64,000 nucleotides of DNA, taken from contig NJIE01000008.1 in assembly GCA_002213445.1 (NCBI GenBank), forward strand, positions 124,001-188,000, written 5' to 3'. The stretch's first letter is position 1, and each line of letters begins with the position of its first letter. Positions 1 to 7,463 of this stretch are shown in pieces. The DNA comes from Xenophilus sp. AP218F (GTDB lineage Bacteria > Pseudomonadota > Gammaproteobacteria > Burkholderiales > Chromobacteriaceae). The notes beneath the pieces are model-generated. The model made no database searches and was not told the origin of the DNA. It was given only the letters and a program-made list of their open reading frames with translations. The position numbers were made by a program, and so were the translations under genes.

Positions 1-123
1 ATCGCCGAGATCTGTAACAATCTGGACATCACGGCGACTCACTGTTCGGTGCTGTTGTATCGGGCGCGGATGAGCCTGCGCGAATGTTTTTCCATACGCT
101 GGAGCCGGGGAGGCGAGCCATGA
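1..123 (+). CDS. ECF-type RNA polymerase sigma factor, C-terminal end (partial)
   Basis: The frame is open from the first base and ends in TGA at 121-123. The 40 visible residues begin IAEICNNLDITATHCSVLLYR, minus the last letter: a helix-turn-helix followed by a basic recognition helix, typical of sigma region 4 (sigma70_r4), which reads the -35 element. The pattern of an IAE..N......V...L.RAR motif is the family hallmark. The rest lies outside the window. The stop overlaps the start of the next gene (ATGA), so the two are translationally coupled, as is usual for a sigma factor and its anti-sigma partner. Which sigma subgroup it is cannot be told from this piece. Confidence 0.8.
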   Translation: MAEICNNLDITATHCSVLLYRARMSLRECFSIRWSRGGEP

Positions 124-299
124 AGTTGAGTTGTCGCGAAGCCAGCCGGCTGATTTCAGCCGGGATGGATCGACCGCTGAGCGCCGCCGAGCATATCAAG
201 CTCCGCATGCATCTGCTCTTGTGCGGCAACTGCCGTGAGTTTTCGCATCAGTTGACCACGCTGCGGCAGGCGGCGCGCAAGGCGGGGCGCGGCGAGTAA
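120..299 (+). CDS. small zinc-finger (zf-HC2-like) putative anti-sigma protein
   Basis: A 59-residue protein whose ATG at 120 overlaps the stop of the sigma gene. It has the zf-HC2 layout: an N-terminal CREASRLIS segment, a histidine near residue 26, and a later C-x2-C pair in LLLCGNCREF, together the H/C residues that bind zinc in ZAS-type anti-sigma factors. There is no membrane segment, so it would be a soluble cytoplasmic sensor. An in-frame ATG at 84 exists but lies inside the sigma gene and would add unlikely residues. It probably holds the upstream ECF sigma factor inactive; the coupling supports this, but the signal sensed is unknown. Confidence 0.7.
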   Translation: MKLSCREASRLISAGMDRPLSAAEHIKLRMHLLLCGNCREFSHQLTTLRQAARKAGRGE

Positions 300-420
300 G
301 CGCCGCAGGCGCTCGCTTTGGAGCGAGAGGCGGATCACCCAGCCGGCGCAAGCCGGCTTTTGTTTGACCTCTTGCCGGCCGCTCGGCGTATTCTGTGGTT
401 TTGACCCCGGGGGAGCGACG

Positions 421-1314
421 ATGAACGCCAGCGAGCAATTGCAAAGCCTGATCCGCCAGCATGACGAGCAACCCGATGCCTGCGCCGACGCCCTGCGCGG
501 CCTCCTCGCCGCGCAAACCCTGCCGGCGGAGGACCTGCCTGGCGCGGGCTGGCTGGTCAACCATCTGATCGGGGAACAGCAGGGACGCTGGGCCGAGGCG
601 TGGGCGCTGTTGCGGCCGCTGTCGCAGGCGTCCGATCATCCCCGGCTGTTGCGCAACGCCGCTGTCGCGGCCGCGCTGGCCGGGGAGGCGGTGGCCGCCT
701 GGGCGCTGGAGCGGCGAGTGGCCGGGGCTCAGAGTGCGCCGCTGGCGCCGACGCGGCAGGCCCTGCGCCTGGCCGCGTTGCAGCATCTGCTGCCGGCCTT
801 GTCCGCCCGCGCCGGCGCCGAGGCCTTGCAAGGTTTGCTGGAAGAGTTCGTCGACGAAGCCTGCGCCATGGACGCGGTGGCCGCGGCCAGCCTGAACAAC
901 GCGGTGTCGACGCTCTTGGAGCGCGATGGGCTGGATCCGGCCGACCCGGTTTGCGCCCAGGCGCTGACCGCCGGCGCGGAGTTGGCGCGCCGCTTGTGGC
1001 GGCGGGCCGGCAATTGGGTCAACGACGAGCGCGCCTGCTATCTGCAGGCCCTGGTGGCCAACCGGCTGGGCGACGCCGCCGCGGCGCGGCGGGCGGCCGA
1101 GGAAGGGCTGGCCTTGATCGCGGCCAACGGGCAAGAAGAGGTGGACCAGGCTTTCCTGCTGCTAGAGGCGGCGCGAGCCTGGCTGGCGCTGGGACAGCGG
1201 GAGGCCGGGCGGCAGGCGTGCCGGCAAGCGCGCTCTTTGGCGGCTTCGTTCGAAGACGCGGGTTTGTGGCAGTGGTTCGACGACAAGGCGCGGGGGCTGC
1301 CCGCTGCGGATTAG
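421..1314 (+). CDS. TPR-like alpha-helical protein of unknown function
   Basis: A 297-residue soluble protein that is almost wholly alanine/leucine-rich helix. Repeats such as AARRAAEEGLALI and EAARAWLALGQREAGRQACRQA have the small-large residue spacing of tetratricopeptide-like hairpins, suggesting a protein-binding scaffold. No signal peptide or membrane segment is seen. The ATG at 421 follows a GGGGGAGCG ribosome binding site; a longer frame from 364 lacks one. It stands alone between the sigma/anti-sigma pair and the convergent DUF2061 gene. No partner or pathway can be named. Confidence 0.65.
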   Translation: MNASEQLQSLIRQHDEQPDACADALRGLLAAQTLPAEDLPGAGWLVNHLIGEQQGRWAEAWALLRPLSQASDHPRLLRNAAVAAALAGEAVAAWALERRVAGAQSAPLAPTRQALRLAALQHLLPALSARAGAEALQGLLEEFVDEACAMDAVAAASLNNAVSTLLERDGLDPADPVCAQALTAGAELARRLWRRAGNWVNDERACYLQALVANRLGDAAAARRAAEEGLALIAANGQEEVDQAFLLLEAARAWLALGQREAGRQACRQARSLAASFEDAGLWQWFDDKARGLPAAD

Positions 1315-1322
1315 CGCAAGGC

Positions 1323-1514
1323 TCAGGCTGTGGCGGCCGCGCCGGCCTCGGCGCGGGCGTGCCAGGCTTTGTCGAAGAAATAGTGGACCACGGTGTTGAC
1401 CAGCGGCTCGACAAAGGTCACCGCGCCGCTGACCGCGAGGTCGCCGGTCAGGGCGTAAGTGACGCCGAAGGCGGTGAGAATGTGCACCAGCCCGAAGACA
1501 GCGCTTTTGGCCAT
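1323..1514 (-). CDS. DUF2061 small membrane protein
   Basis: A 63-residue protein (start MAKSAVFG) with two hydrophobic helices and the DUF2061 signature: a first helix HILTAFGVTYALTGDLAVSG, then an EPLVNTVVHYFFDKAW block where E, P, N and the closing W are the conserved positions. It is an inner membrane protein of unknown role. A longer in-frame reading begins upstream but would run through the Fur box at 1536-1553, so the ATG at 1514 is chosen. The Fur-like box 22 bases before the start suggests induction on iron limitation; whether the protein takes part in iron handling is unknown. Confidence 0.75.
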   Translation of the reverse strand: MAKSAVFGLVHILTAFGVTYALTGDLAVSGAVTFVEPLVNTVVHYFFDKAWHARAEAGAAATA

Positions 1515-1535
1515 GACTTGCTCCGAAATCAAATA

Positions 1536-1553
1536 AAAATGATTATCATTTAT
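1536..1553. promoter_or_regulatory. Fur box upstream of the DUF2061 gene
   Basis: The stretch AAAATGATTATCATTTAT contains the 13-base palindrome AATGATTATCATT (1538-1550), a near-perfect match to the core of the Fur consensus (GATAATGATAATCATTATC). It sits 22 bases before the DUF2061 start codon, where a bound repressor would block RNA polymerase. The surrounding DNA is much more AT-rich than the coding regions. Confidence 0.75.
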
Positions 1554-1781
1554 ATTTAATTCACCAAAGGCTGTCCAGTTGTTTTTGCCAATGCCGTTGA
1601 TAGCGAGCATGAGGCCTTCCGGGCTTGCCGGCATTGCGGCCGGCCGACGCGCATGGCGCGATAGCCGCATTCGCCCCGGGATGTCAGCGCTTCGCGCTCG
1701 CTATCGGATGCGGGAGAAAAGCCGGCGCGCCCTCGGCGCGAGCAGGCCAAGGCGGAGTTGATAACGACCAATTTATAAGAA

Positions 1782-1809
1782 TTGGTTTTTATAGTATTAA
1801 CTTTATATT
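1782..1809 (+). promoter_or_regulatory. possible sigma-70 promoter of the phosphoesterase operon
   Basis: In the AT-rich part of the 374-base gap 1515-1888, TTGGTT (1782-1787) and TATATT (1804-1809) are 16 bases apart and would start transcription about 70 bases before the GTG start of the phosphoesterase gene. Neither box is perfect. The rest of the gap (1560-1750) is GC-rich with short inverted repeats and no gene I can support. Confidence 0.3.
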
Positions 1810-1888
1810 CACAATTCAACGCGAAAATGGCGCTGGCTTGGCCACCCGGGCCATGCCTCATGGTCTAAACACTCCGCGGAGATTCATC

Positions 1889-4126
1889 GTGAATAAACAG
1901 CACCCGGCAGCCCAGGCGGCATCGCTTACGGCTATTGCTGCAGCCTGTCTGCTTACTGGTTGTGGCGGCGGCTCGGCTGCGACCCATCCCCCAGCCAACC
2001 CCGCCGCCAATGCCGCCATCAATGGCGTCGTTTCCAGCGTGTTGCTGACGGCGGGCAGCGCGACGACCCCGACATTGAACGCCGGCTATTACCAGGGAGC
2101 GCTGGTTTGCTACGACCCGGGCAATACCGGCCACTGCGCCGCCGGCCAGAAGCCGGTCGCCACCAATGCCCAGGGCCAGTTCACGCTGCCTGCCGGCTCC
2201 GGCCCCATCATTGCCGATATCGGCACGTCGGCCACCAATACCGCCAATGGCCAGAAAGTCGCCAGCCGCCTGGCGTTGCGCATCGCGCCGGATCAGGTTG
2301 CCGAGCAAAGCGCCAATGGCGGCAAAGCGGTGATCAGCCCGATGTCTAGCGAAGTGTTGCGCGCGATGGAGGCCAACAGTTCGCAATACCAGACCGAAAA
2401 AGCCAATCTGGCGGCGCGCATCGGGGTTGCCGCCGCATCCGTGCTGGCTGATGCCAATACGCTCTCCGGCGCGACGCAATACGCGGTGCTGACCGAGGAA
2501 AACATTCTGGCCGGGCGTTTCGCCTATGCCACCGCCAAGCTGGATCGCGGCGACAAGTATCCGGATGCCCTGGCGGCACCCGGCGGCGACCCTGAGCTGA
2601 CCGGCCTTGCCAATGTGACAGCGGCGACGGCCGCTACGACCGATACCCGTCAGGCCATCACCTTCCAGCAAGCGCAACAGGCCGCGATGAATATCGAAGG
2701 CATTCCGCGCTACGACCATATCTTTATCGTGATGCTGGAAAACAAGGGCACGCAGACGATTCTGGGCTCGCCCTACGCGCCCAACATCAACAAATACCTG
2801 CAAGCCGGCAACCAGTTCACCAGCTACTTCGCCACCGGCAACCCCAGCGAGCCTAACTATACCGCGCTGGGCGGCGGCGACGACTGGGGCATCACCGACG
2901 ACAGTCAGTGGAACTGCGGCGCCGCCGGCGCCAGCGCGGTGCAGGACCTGCCGATGCCGGACAGTTCGCAGCCGGGTCTGCAAAGCTCGCCGTTTGCGGC
3001 AAGCTGCGCGATTTCCGGCACGCAGGCGGTGCACAACATCGTCGGCAAGCCGAATATCTTCAACGCGCTCAGCGGCAACGGCATGCAATGGCGCACCTAC
3101 AGCGAGTCGATGAATCCGGGGCAGGATGTGCGTACCGACAGCGTCGCCGACCCGGCGGTCACCGCCAACGACAACAACACCGCCGGCCTGGTCCTGCCGA
3201 TGCCAGCATCCCTTTACAAGACCAAGCACCACCCGGGCATGGCCTATCAGAACGTGCGCAGCGCGCCGGAGTTCAAGTTCAGCAACCGCACGCTTGGCGG
3301 CGGCCAGTGGGACGCCAATCTGGTGGCCAGGGCCAGCAAATATGCGGTGCCGGCCAATTACAACGTGGACCAGTTTGGCAGCGATCTGCAGTCCGGCGCG
3401 GTGGGGCAGATCAACTTCATCATGCCCGACCAGTGCGACGACATGCACGGCATCAGCGTGCTCGGCGCAGACGGCCACACCCAGGCCAGCGATTGTTCCG
3501 GCAATGCCCTCATTACGCGCGGCGACAATTTCGTGAACAAGCTGGTGCAGAAGATCCAGGCGTCGCCGTTGTGGGCCAATCGGCAGAAGCGCGTGGCCAT
3601 CGTGCTGATGTTTGACGAAGGCACGGCCACCAGCGGTTACAACTCGTGTTGCGGCTGGAACCCGAGCAATGGCGCCGATTCGAACCCGCTCAAGCGGAAT
3701 GCCGATGGCAGCTGGTCGGCGGATGCGTCGATTCTCAATTACACGCAGGGCAACAGCGGCCACGGCGAAAGCGTCTTCGCGGTGTTGAACAACCAGCCCG
3801 ATGCGCCCAAGGGCATCATCGACAGCGACGCTTACAGCCACTTCTCGTTTGTGCGCACGTTGCAGGACATGTTCGGCCTGGCGGATCCGGGCAACGATGC
3901 CTCGTACATGAACCGCACCAAGTACACCGAGAAGTTCGTAGCGCAAAACCTGTTGAACCTGCCGGAATACGCCGGCAGCGCCGACACCCACTTCGATTCT
4001 GTGCGTCCGATGAACCACGCCTATGTGATCCCGGCGACGTATGTGCAGAAGCAATCGTCGGATGTCACAGGCCCGGCGCAGGTCGGCCCCGACGCCAGCA
4101 AGACCAATGTCTGGGCGCTGAAGTAA
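1889..4126 (+). CDS. phosphoesterase family lipoprotein (acid phosphatase / phospholipase C-like)
   Basis: A 745-residue exported protein starting at a GTG with GGAG upstream. The N-terminus has a signal peptide ending in a lipobox (LLTGC), so it is probably anchored in a membrane by lipid. Residues about 40-110 form an Ala/Gly/Thr-rich domain. From about residue 276 the PF04185 phosphoesterase fold begins with YDHIFIVMLENKG and continues through NPSEPNYTALGGG, IMPDQCDDMHG, VLMFDEGT and NSGHGESVFAV, which carry the conserved metal-binding Asp/His/Glu positions. It should cleave phosphate esters in the envelope; substrate is unknown. The next two genes lie 76 and 52 bases downstream on the same strand, suggesting one operon. 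A longer frame from 1625 is rejected for lack of a signal peptide at its start. Confidence 0.8.
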   Translation: MNKQHPAAQAASLTAIAAACLLTGCGGGSAATHPPANPAANAAINGVVSSVLLTAGSATTPTLNAGYYQGALVCYDPGNTGHCAAGQKPVATNAQGQFTLPAGSGPIIADIGTSATNTANGQKVASRLALRIAPDQVAEQSANGGKAVISPMSSEVLRAMEANSSQYQTEKANLAARIGVAAASVLADANTLSGATQYAVLTEENILAGRFAYATAKLDRGDKYPDALAAPGGDPELTGLANVTAATAATTDTRQAITFQQAQQAAMNIEGIPRYDHIFIVMLENKGTQTILGSPYAPNINKYLQAGNQFTSYFATGNPSEPNYTALGGGDDWGITDDSQWNCGAAGASAVQDLPMPDSSQPGLQSSPFAASCAISGTQAVHNIVGKPNIFNALSGNGMQWRTYSESMNPGQDVRTDSVADPAVTANDNNTAGLVLPMPASLYKTKHHPGMAYQNVRSAPEFKFSNRTLGGGQWDANLVARASKYAVPANYNVDQFGSDLQSGAVGQINFIMPDQCDDMHGISVLGADGHTQASDCSGNALITRGDNFVNKLVQKIQASPLWANRQKRVAIVLMFDEGTATSGYNSCCGWNPSNGADSNPLKRNADGSWSADASILNYTQGNSGHGESVFAVLNNQPDAPKGIIDSDAYSHFSFVRTLQDMFGLADPGNDASYMNRTKYTEKFVAQNLLNLPEYAGSADTHFDSVRPMNHAYVIPATYVQKQSSDVTGPAQVGPDASKTNVWALK

Positions 4127-4202
4127 TCAACAGGCGCAGCCGAATCGGGCTGCCGGGGAGCCGATCTTCGGCAGCCTGATGTTCAAATGATCTGGAATCA
4201 TC

Positions 4203-5600
4203 ATGAGACAGTTCGCGAAATATGCGCGGGGCCTTGTCGCCGGCCTGACCGGCGTTGCGCTCGCCGCATGCGGAGGCGGCGGTGGCGGCACAACCGCCAG
4301 CGGCACGCAGGCTTCCCCCGGCGCGCCGTCTGCGCCGGTTGCGCCAACGCCGACGGGCACCGCTGGCGCCGCGCTCAGCCTGGCGGCGCAAGTCGGGCAG
4401 AAGCTGTTTTTTGACCCGACGCTGTCTGCCTCCGGCAAGATGTCGTGCGCCACCTGCCACGATCCGAATCACGCTCATGCCCCGCCGAACAATCTGTCCG
4501 TCCAGCTTGGCGGGCCGAATCTGAATCAGCCCGGCTCGCGGGCGGTGCCGTCGTTGCGCTACAAGGAATACACGCCTGCTTACGCCGATCTGCTTAGCAA
4601 CCCGGACGGCATCAGTCAGCCCGGCCCTGGCGGGGGCTTCACCTGGGATGGCCGCGTGAATACGCTGGCCGATCAGGCCGCCTTGCCGCTGATGTCTCCG
4701 GTAGAGATGGCCAACGTCTCGCAAGCCGCCGTCGTCAAGGCGGTGCAAGCCGCCAGCTATGCGCCGTTATTCCGGCAAGCCTTCGGCAGCGGCGTCTTTG
4801 CCGATGCGGCGACGGCTTTCGCCAATATCGCGCAGGCATTGCAGGCGTATCAGCGCGAAGATCCCGGCTTTCATCCTTACAGCAGCAAATTCGACCTGTA
4901 CGCCGGCAACAAGGTCGGCGGCTCGCTTACCGCGGCGGAAATCCGAGGCATGCGGGTGTTTACCGACCCGGCTCGCGGCAACTGCGCCAGCTGCCATTAT
5001 CAGGGCGCGGGGCTGAACGGCAGCTCGGCGCTGTTTACCGATTTTTCATACGAGGCGATAGGGGTGCCGCGCAATATGGCGATTGCCGCCAACCAGATGG
5101 CCGGCTACTACGACCTGGGCGTGTGCGGCCCCAATCGCAGCGATCACGCGCCCGCTGCGCCCGGCGCCGCCGATATCTACTGCGGCATGTTCAAAACGCC
5201 GACGCTGCGCAATGCGGCCACGCGCCAGAGCTTTTTCCACAACGGCGTGATGCATACGCTGGAGCAGGTCATCCGCTTTTACAACACGCGCGATACCTAC
5301 CCGGAAATCTGGTATCCGACGGTCGGCGGCACGCCCAAGGCGGTTGCCGACGCAAGCTTCCCGACTTACGGCTTGATCACCACGCAATATGTCGGCGGCG
5401 CGGTGCGGAAATACGACGACATGCCTGCCGGCTATGTCGCCAATATCGACCCGCAGATGCCGCTGGATGGCCGCAAACCCGGCTCGATGCCGCCGATGAG
5501 CGAACAGAATATTTCCGATCTGCTGTGTTTTCTGAATACGCTGACCGATGGTTATAAACCGCCTGCCTCAGCGCCGATATCCGGCGCGTGCGTTAACTGA
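4203..5600 (+). CDS. di-heme cytochrome c peroxidase / MauG-family lipoprotein
   Basis: A 465-residue protein with a lipoprotein signal (VALAAC, Cys23) and a Gly/Ser/Pro linker to about residue 57. Two c-type heme motifs are present: CATCH at 82-86 and CASCH at 261-265, in the two-domain arrangement of bacterial di-heme peroxidases (CCP_MauG). Family members reduce hydrogen peroxide using cytochrome c, or oxidise protein side chains. The FTWDGR and MSPVEM segments match the family's inter-heme region. It would act on the outer face of the inner membrane or at the outer membrane. The phosphoesterase lipoprotein precedes it; the linkage of the two is not explained by known pathways. Confidence 0.85.
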   Translation: MRQFAKYARGLVAGLTGVALAACGGGGGGTTASGTQASPGAPSAPVAPTPTGTAGAALSLAAQVGQKLFFDPTLSASGKMSCATCHDPNHAHAPPNNLSVQLGGPNLNQPGSRAVPSLRYKEYTPAYADLLSNPDGISQPGPGGGFTWDGRVNTLADQAALPLMSPVEMANVSQAAVVKAVQAASYAPLFRQAFGSGVFADAATAFANIAQALQAYQREDPGFHPYSSKFDLYAGNKVGGSLTAAEIRGMRVFTDPARGNCASCHYQGAGLNGSSALFTDFSYEAIGVPRNMAIAANQMAGYYDLGVCGPNRSDHAPAAPGAADIYCGMFKTPTLRNAATRQSFFHNGVMHTLEQVIRFYNTRDTYPEIWYPTVGGTPKAVADASFPTYGLITTQYVGGAVRKYDDMPAGYVANIDPQMPLDGRKPGSMPPMSEQNISDLLCFLNTLTDGYKPPASAPISGACVN

Positions 5601-5652
5601 TCCAGGCCTGGGCCGGCCTTCGATTTGATGAAAACAAGGGAAACAGAAGCCT

Positions 5653-6300
5653 ATGAAACCCGCTGCTTATCTCCTTCTCGCCGTCATCCCGCTGATCAGT
5701 CTCGTCAGTTTCGGCGCGCAGGCCGTCAGCCGCCAGCGTGCCGAGCCCGATCCGCATGCTTTTGACGCCGGCGTGAAGGCGTATCTGGCCCAAAAGGGCC
5801 ATGTTTGTCTGGCCAAGCGCAACTGGCCGATCGACGTCGCTCCCGACGAGGAGCGCATGAAACAGCGCGACGCCGTGCAGATGCCGGTATTGAAAAAGCT
5901 GGGCCTGGTCAGCGAAACGCGCGTCGTGGCGCATTTTGACAAGGGCAAGAACACAGGCGAGGTCGTTGTGCGTCGCTTCTCGCTCACCCGCGAAGGCAAG
6001 AAATACTTGCTGAGTCAGAACCAGGCTGCTCCAGCCGTGGGTGGCCGCAAGGCCGATTTCTGCGTCGCGACCGTTGCCCTGGACAAGGTGACCGGCTGGA
6101 GCGCGCCCAGCCAGGGGCCACGGCCGGAAACGACGGTGCGCTACACCTATCGCGTCAAGGCCGCGCCATGGCTGAAGGACAAGGACGCCCAGCGGGTTTT
6201 CCCAATGGTGGCGCGTTTGCTGGCGGGGGAGAGGTCATTCGAGTTGCAGGAAAGATTCGTCAGGACGGACAAGGGCTGGAGGGCGGTTGATTTGATGTGA
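5653..6300 (+). CDS. exported protein of unknown function
   Basis: A 215-residue protein with an N-terminal hydrophobic segment (AAYLLLAVIPLISLVSFGAQA) followed by a soluble basic domain; signal peptide or single anchor. The body has a MPVLKKLGLVSE helix and a beta-rich second half (RYTYRVKAAPWLK), somewhat like small periplasmic lipoproteins, but I do not recognise a family. It starts 52 bases after the di-heme peroxidase gene, preceded by AGGGAAACAGAAG, and is probably the last gene of that operon. It has two cysteines in the visible mature part (VCLAK and DFCVA) that could form a disulfide. Confidence 0.6.
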   Translation: MKPAAYLLLAVIPLISLVSFGAQAVSRQRAEPDPHAFDAGVKAYLAQKGHVCLAKRNWPIDVAPDEERMKQRDAVQMPVLKKLGLVSETRVVAHFDKGKNTGEVVVRRFSLTREGKKYLLSQNQAAPAVGGRKADFCVATVALDKVTGWSAPSQGPRPETTVRYTYRVKAAPWLKDKDAQRVFPMVARLLAGERSFELQERFVRTDKGWRAVDLM

Positions 6301-6312
6301 CGGACGCCGCGC

Positions 6313-6520
6313 TCACAAGCTTGCCGTCGCGCCTTTCGGCAGATACGGCCGGTCGCGCAGCCACTTGGTCGCGACCCACTTCGCGCCTTCCCGTACCGGC
6401 GCCCCGGCATGCAAGGACAGCGGATCCAGCTGTCCGACGCCGGGGCGGTCCCGGGTTTGCACAGTTGGCAAGGCGAGCGGGCCGGTTGGCGGATGGGCAT
6501 GCGCGGCGGCGACTGGATTG
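6313..6520 (-). pseudogene. remnant of a prolyl 4-hydroxylase-like 2OG-Fe(II) oxygenase (C-terminal end only)
   Basis: Read on the minus strand, the frame ending in TGA at 6313-6315 encodes DPLSLHAGAPVREG followed by AKWVATKWLRDRPY. This is the characteristic C-terminus of bacterial P4Hc-domain oxygenases, including the SLHAG iron-ligand histidine and the basic 2-oxoglutarate-binding region. Upstream, about 6440-6520, similarity fades into unrelated proline-rich residues and there is no usable start, first iron-binding HxD motif or ribosome binding site. I read it as a deletion remnant. It occupies the 398-base gap between the exported protein gene and the DUF2325 gene. Confidence 0.6.
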
Positions 6521-6635
6521 ATCCGGCGTGGACTGCTTCCTGCGGTTTGACCTCTTCGGCAGCCCGCCGCAGAGGGGCGTGATTGGGAAGCGTCAGAATC
6601 GGGCCGCGGCGATGCGGCGCCGGACGTGAGCGGAG

Positions 6636-6665
6636 GATAAAAAAAAGAGCCGGCGATGCCGGCTC
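6636..6665 (-). terminator. intrinsic terminator of the DUF2325 gene
   Basis: On the minus strand GAGCCGGC-AT-GCCGGCTC-type arms (6647-6665) are followed by a run of T residues (the A-run at 6639-6646 on the plus strand). It lies 34 bases past the DUF2325 stop. Confidence 0.8.
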
Positions 6666-6698
6666 GTCAAACTCTACAAGGTGAGATTAAAGAGGCAA

Positions 6699-7049
6699 TC
6701 AGCGCTTGCGCTTGCCGGCCTTGTCCTGGGCGCGTTGCGGGCAGGCGGCGCAAGGGTTTTCGCACATGCCGACGCCAGTGAGCGACTGCTTGAGCGCGCA
6801 GACGGAACGCCGACAGGCGATGAAGCGGACTTTTTCCTCGGCCGCCAGCTCGCGGAAGTGGCGCATCACGTTGTGGCCGAGAAAATCGGTAAACAGGATC
6901 AAGAGATCGGTGCCGGCCGGCAGTCTGTCCACCTTGCGCTGGTGGGAGCTGTTGCGGCCGCTCAAGTGGCGGTGAATATTGATGCCGTAGCTTTGCAGCA
7001 CATCGGGAATATTGCCGAGGGTGTCGGCGCCAACCAGCATGGCGTTCAT
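6699..7049 (-). CDS. DUF2325 family protein
   Basis: A 116-residue soluble protein. It opens with MNAMLVGADTLGNIPDVLQSYGI, minus the last two letters the typical Rossmann-like DUF2325 start, continues with TDLLILFTDFLGHNVMRHF, and has a cysteine-rich C-terminus (RRSVCAL, GMCENPCAACPQ) that might bind metal. The ATG at 7049 is chosen because a longer frame would cross the Fur box at about 7074-7093; MLVGAD at 7040 is an alternative. The Fur-type box 25 bases upstream and the terminator downstream make it a single-gene iron-responsive unit. The biochemical role of DUF2325 is not known. Confidence 0.75.
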   Translation of the reverse strand: MNAMLVGADTLGNIPDVLQSYGINIHRHLSGRNSSHQRKVDRLPAGTDLLILFTDFLGHNVMRHFRELAAEEKVRFIACRRSVCALKQSLTGVGMCENPCAACPQRAQDKAGKRKR

Positions 7050-7072
7050 CGCGTTCTCCTGTTGAGTTTTGA

Positions 7073-7093
7073 AAATAATAATCATTATCATTT
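7073..7093. promoter_or_regulatory. Fur box upstream of the DUF2325 gene
   Basis: AATAATAATCATTATCATTT contains ATAATCATTATCAT, matching the Fur consensus in most positions and in an otherwise GC-rich area. It lies directly before the DUF2325 start and just after the stop of the upstream small gene, so it can only control the DUF2325 gene. Confidence 0.75.
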
Positions 7094-7095
7094 AC

Positions 7096-7290
7096 TCAGT
7101 CAATCAGGAATTCGCGCGCCCGGCGTTGTTGTGGCGTTTTTCCCGCAACGGCCGCCGCTTGGCTGAATACACCCGCCGGGCTGATCGGTTCCGCTTTGCC
7201 GTCCTCGCCGAGGAAGACGCCGGCGCGTGGCATCTGCGTCTGCGCGCGGCCGGGGCGATCTTTGAAGCGGGCGCCCGGCATCTTTCCCAT
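7096..7290 (-). CDS. small basic protein of unknown function
   Basis: A 64-residue frame from ATG 7290 (MGKMPGARFKDRPGRAQTQM) to TGA 7096-7098, with GC-rich third positions on this strand and frame, as in its neighbours. The coding signature appears to extend upstream in frame (LLAKPLACDEPQPLFAPIET), so the true start may be a non-ATG codon as far up as about 7440. No family is recognised. It ends right at the Fur box of the DUF2325 gene and follows the secretin-like gene on the same strand, so it may be the last gene of the ubiB-like operon. Confidence 0.4.
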   Translation of the reverse strand: MGKMPGARFKDRPGRAQTQMPRAGVFLGEDGKAEPISPAGVFSQAAAVAGKTPQQRRAREFLID

Positions 7291-7463
7291 GATCGTTTCG
7301 ATCGGGGCGAACAGCGGCTGCGGTTCGTCGCAAGCCAGCGGCTTGGCCAGCAGGCTGCCTGTCGCGCCTGTCCGCTCAGGGGCATGGCGTCGCCCGGCGA
7401 GGGGACGGCCGGGGGGCGCGATTTGCTGCAGGCTGAACGATTCGCTCTGGCTGCAATGGCGGC

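Noticed and set aside
1865-4054. A very long open frame (729 codons) on the minus strand opposite the phosphoesterase gene
   Set aside because: It is His/Arg/Val-rich, has no ribosome binding site or known motif, and mirrors the codon pattern of the real gene on the plus strand; a common shadow in high-GC DNA.
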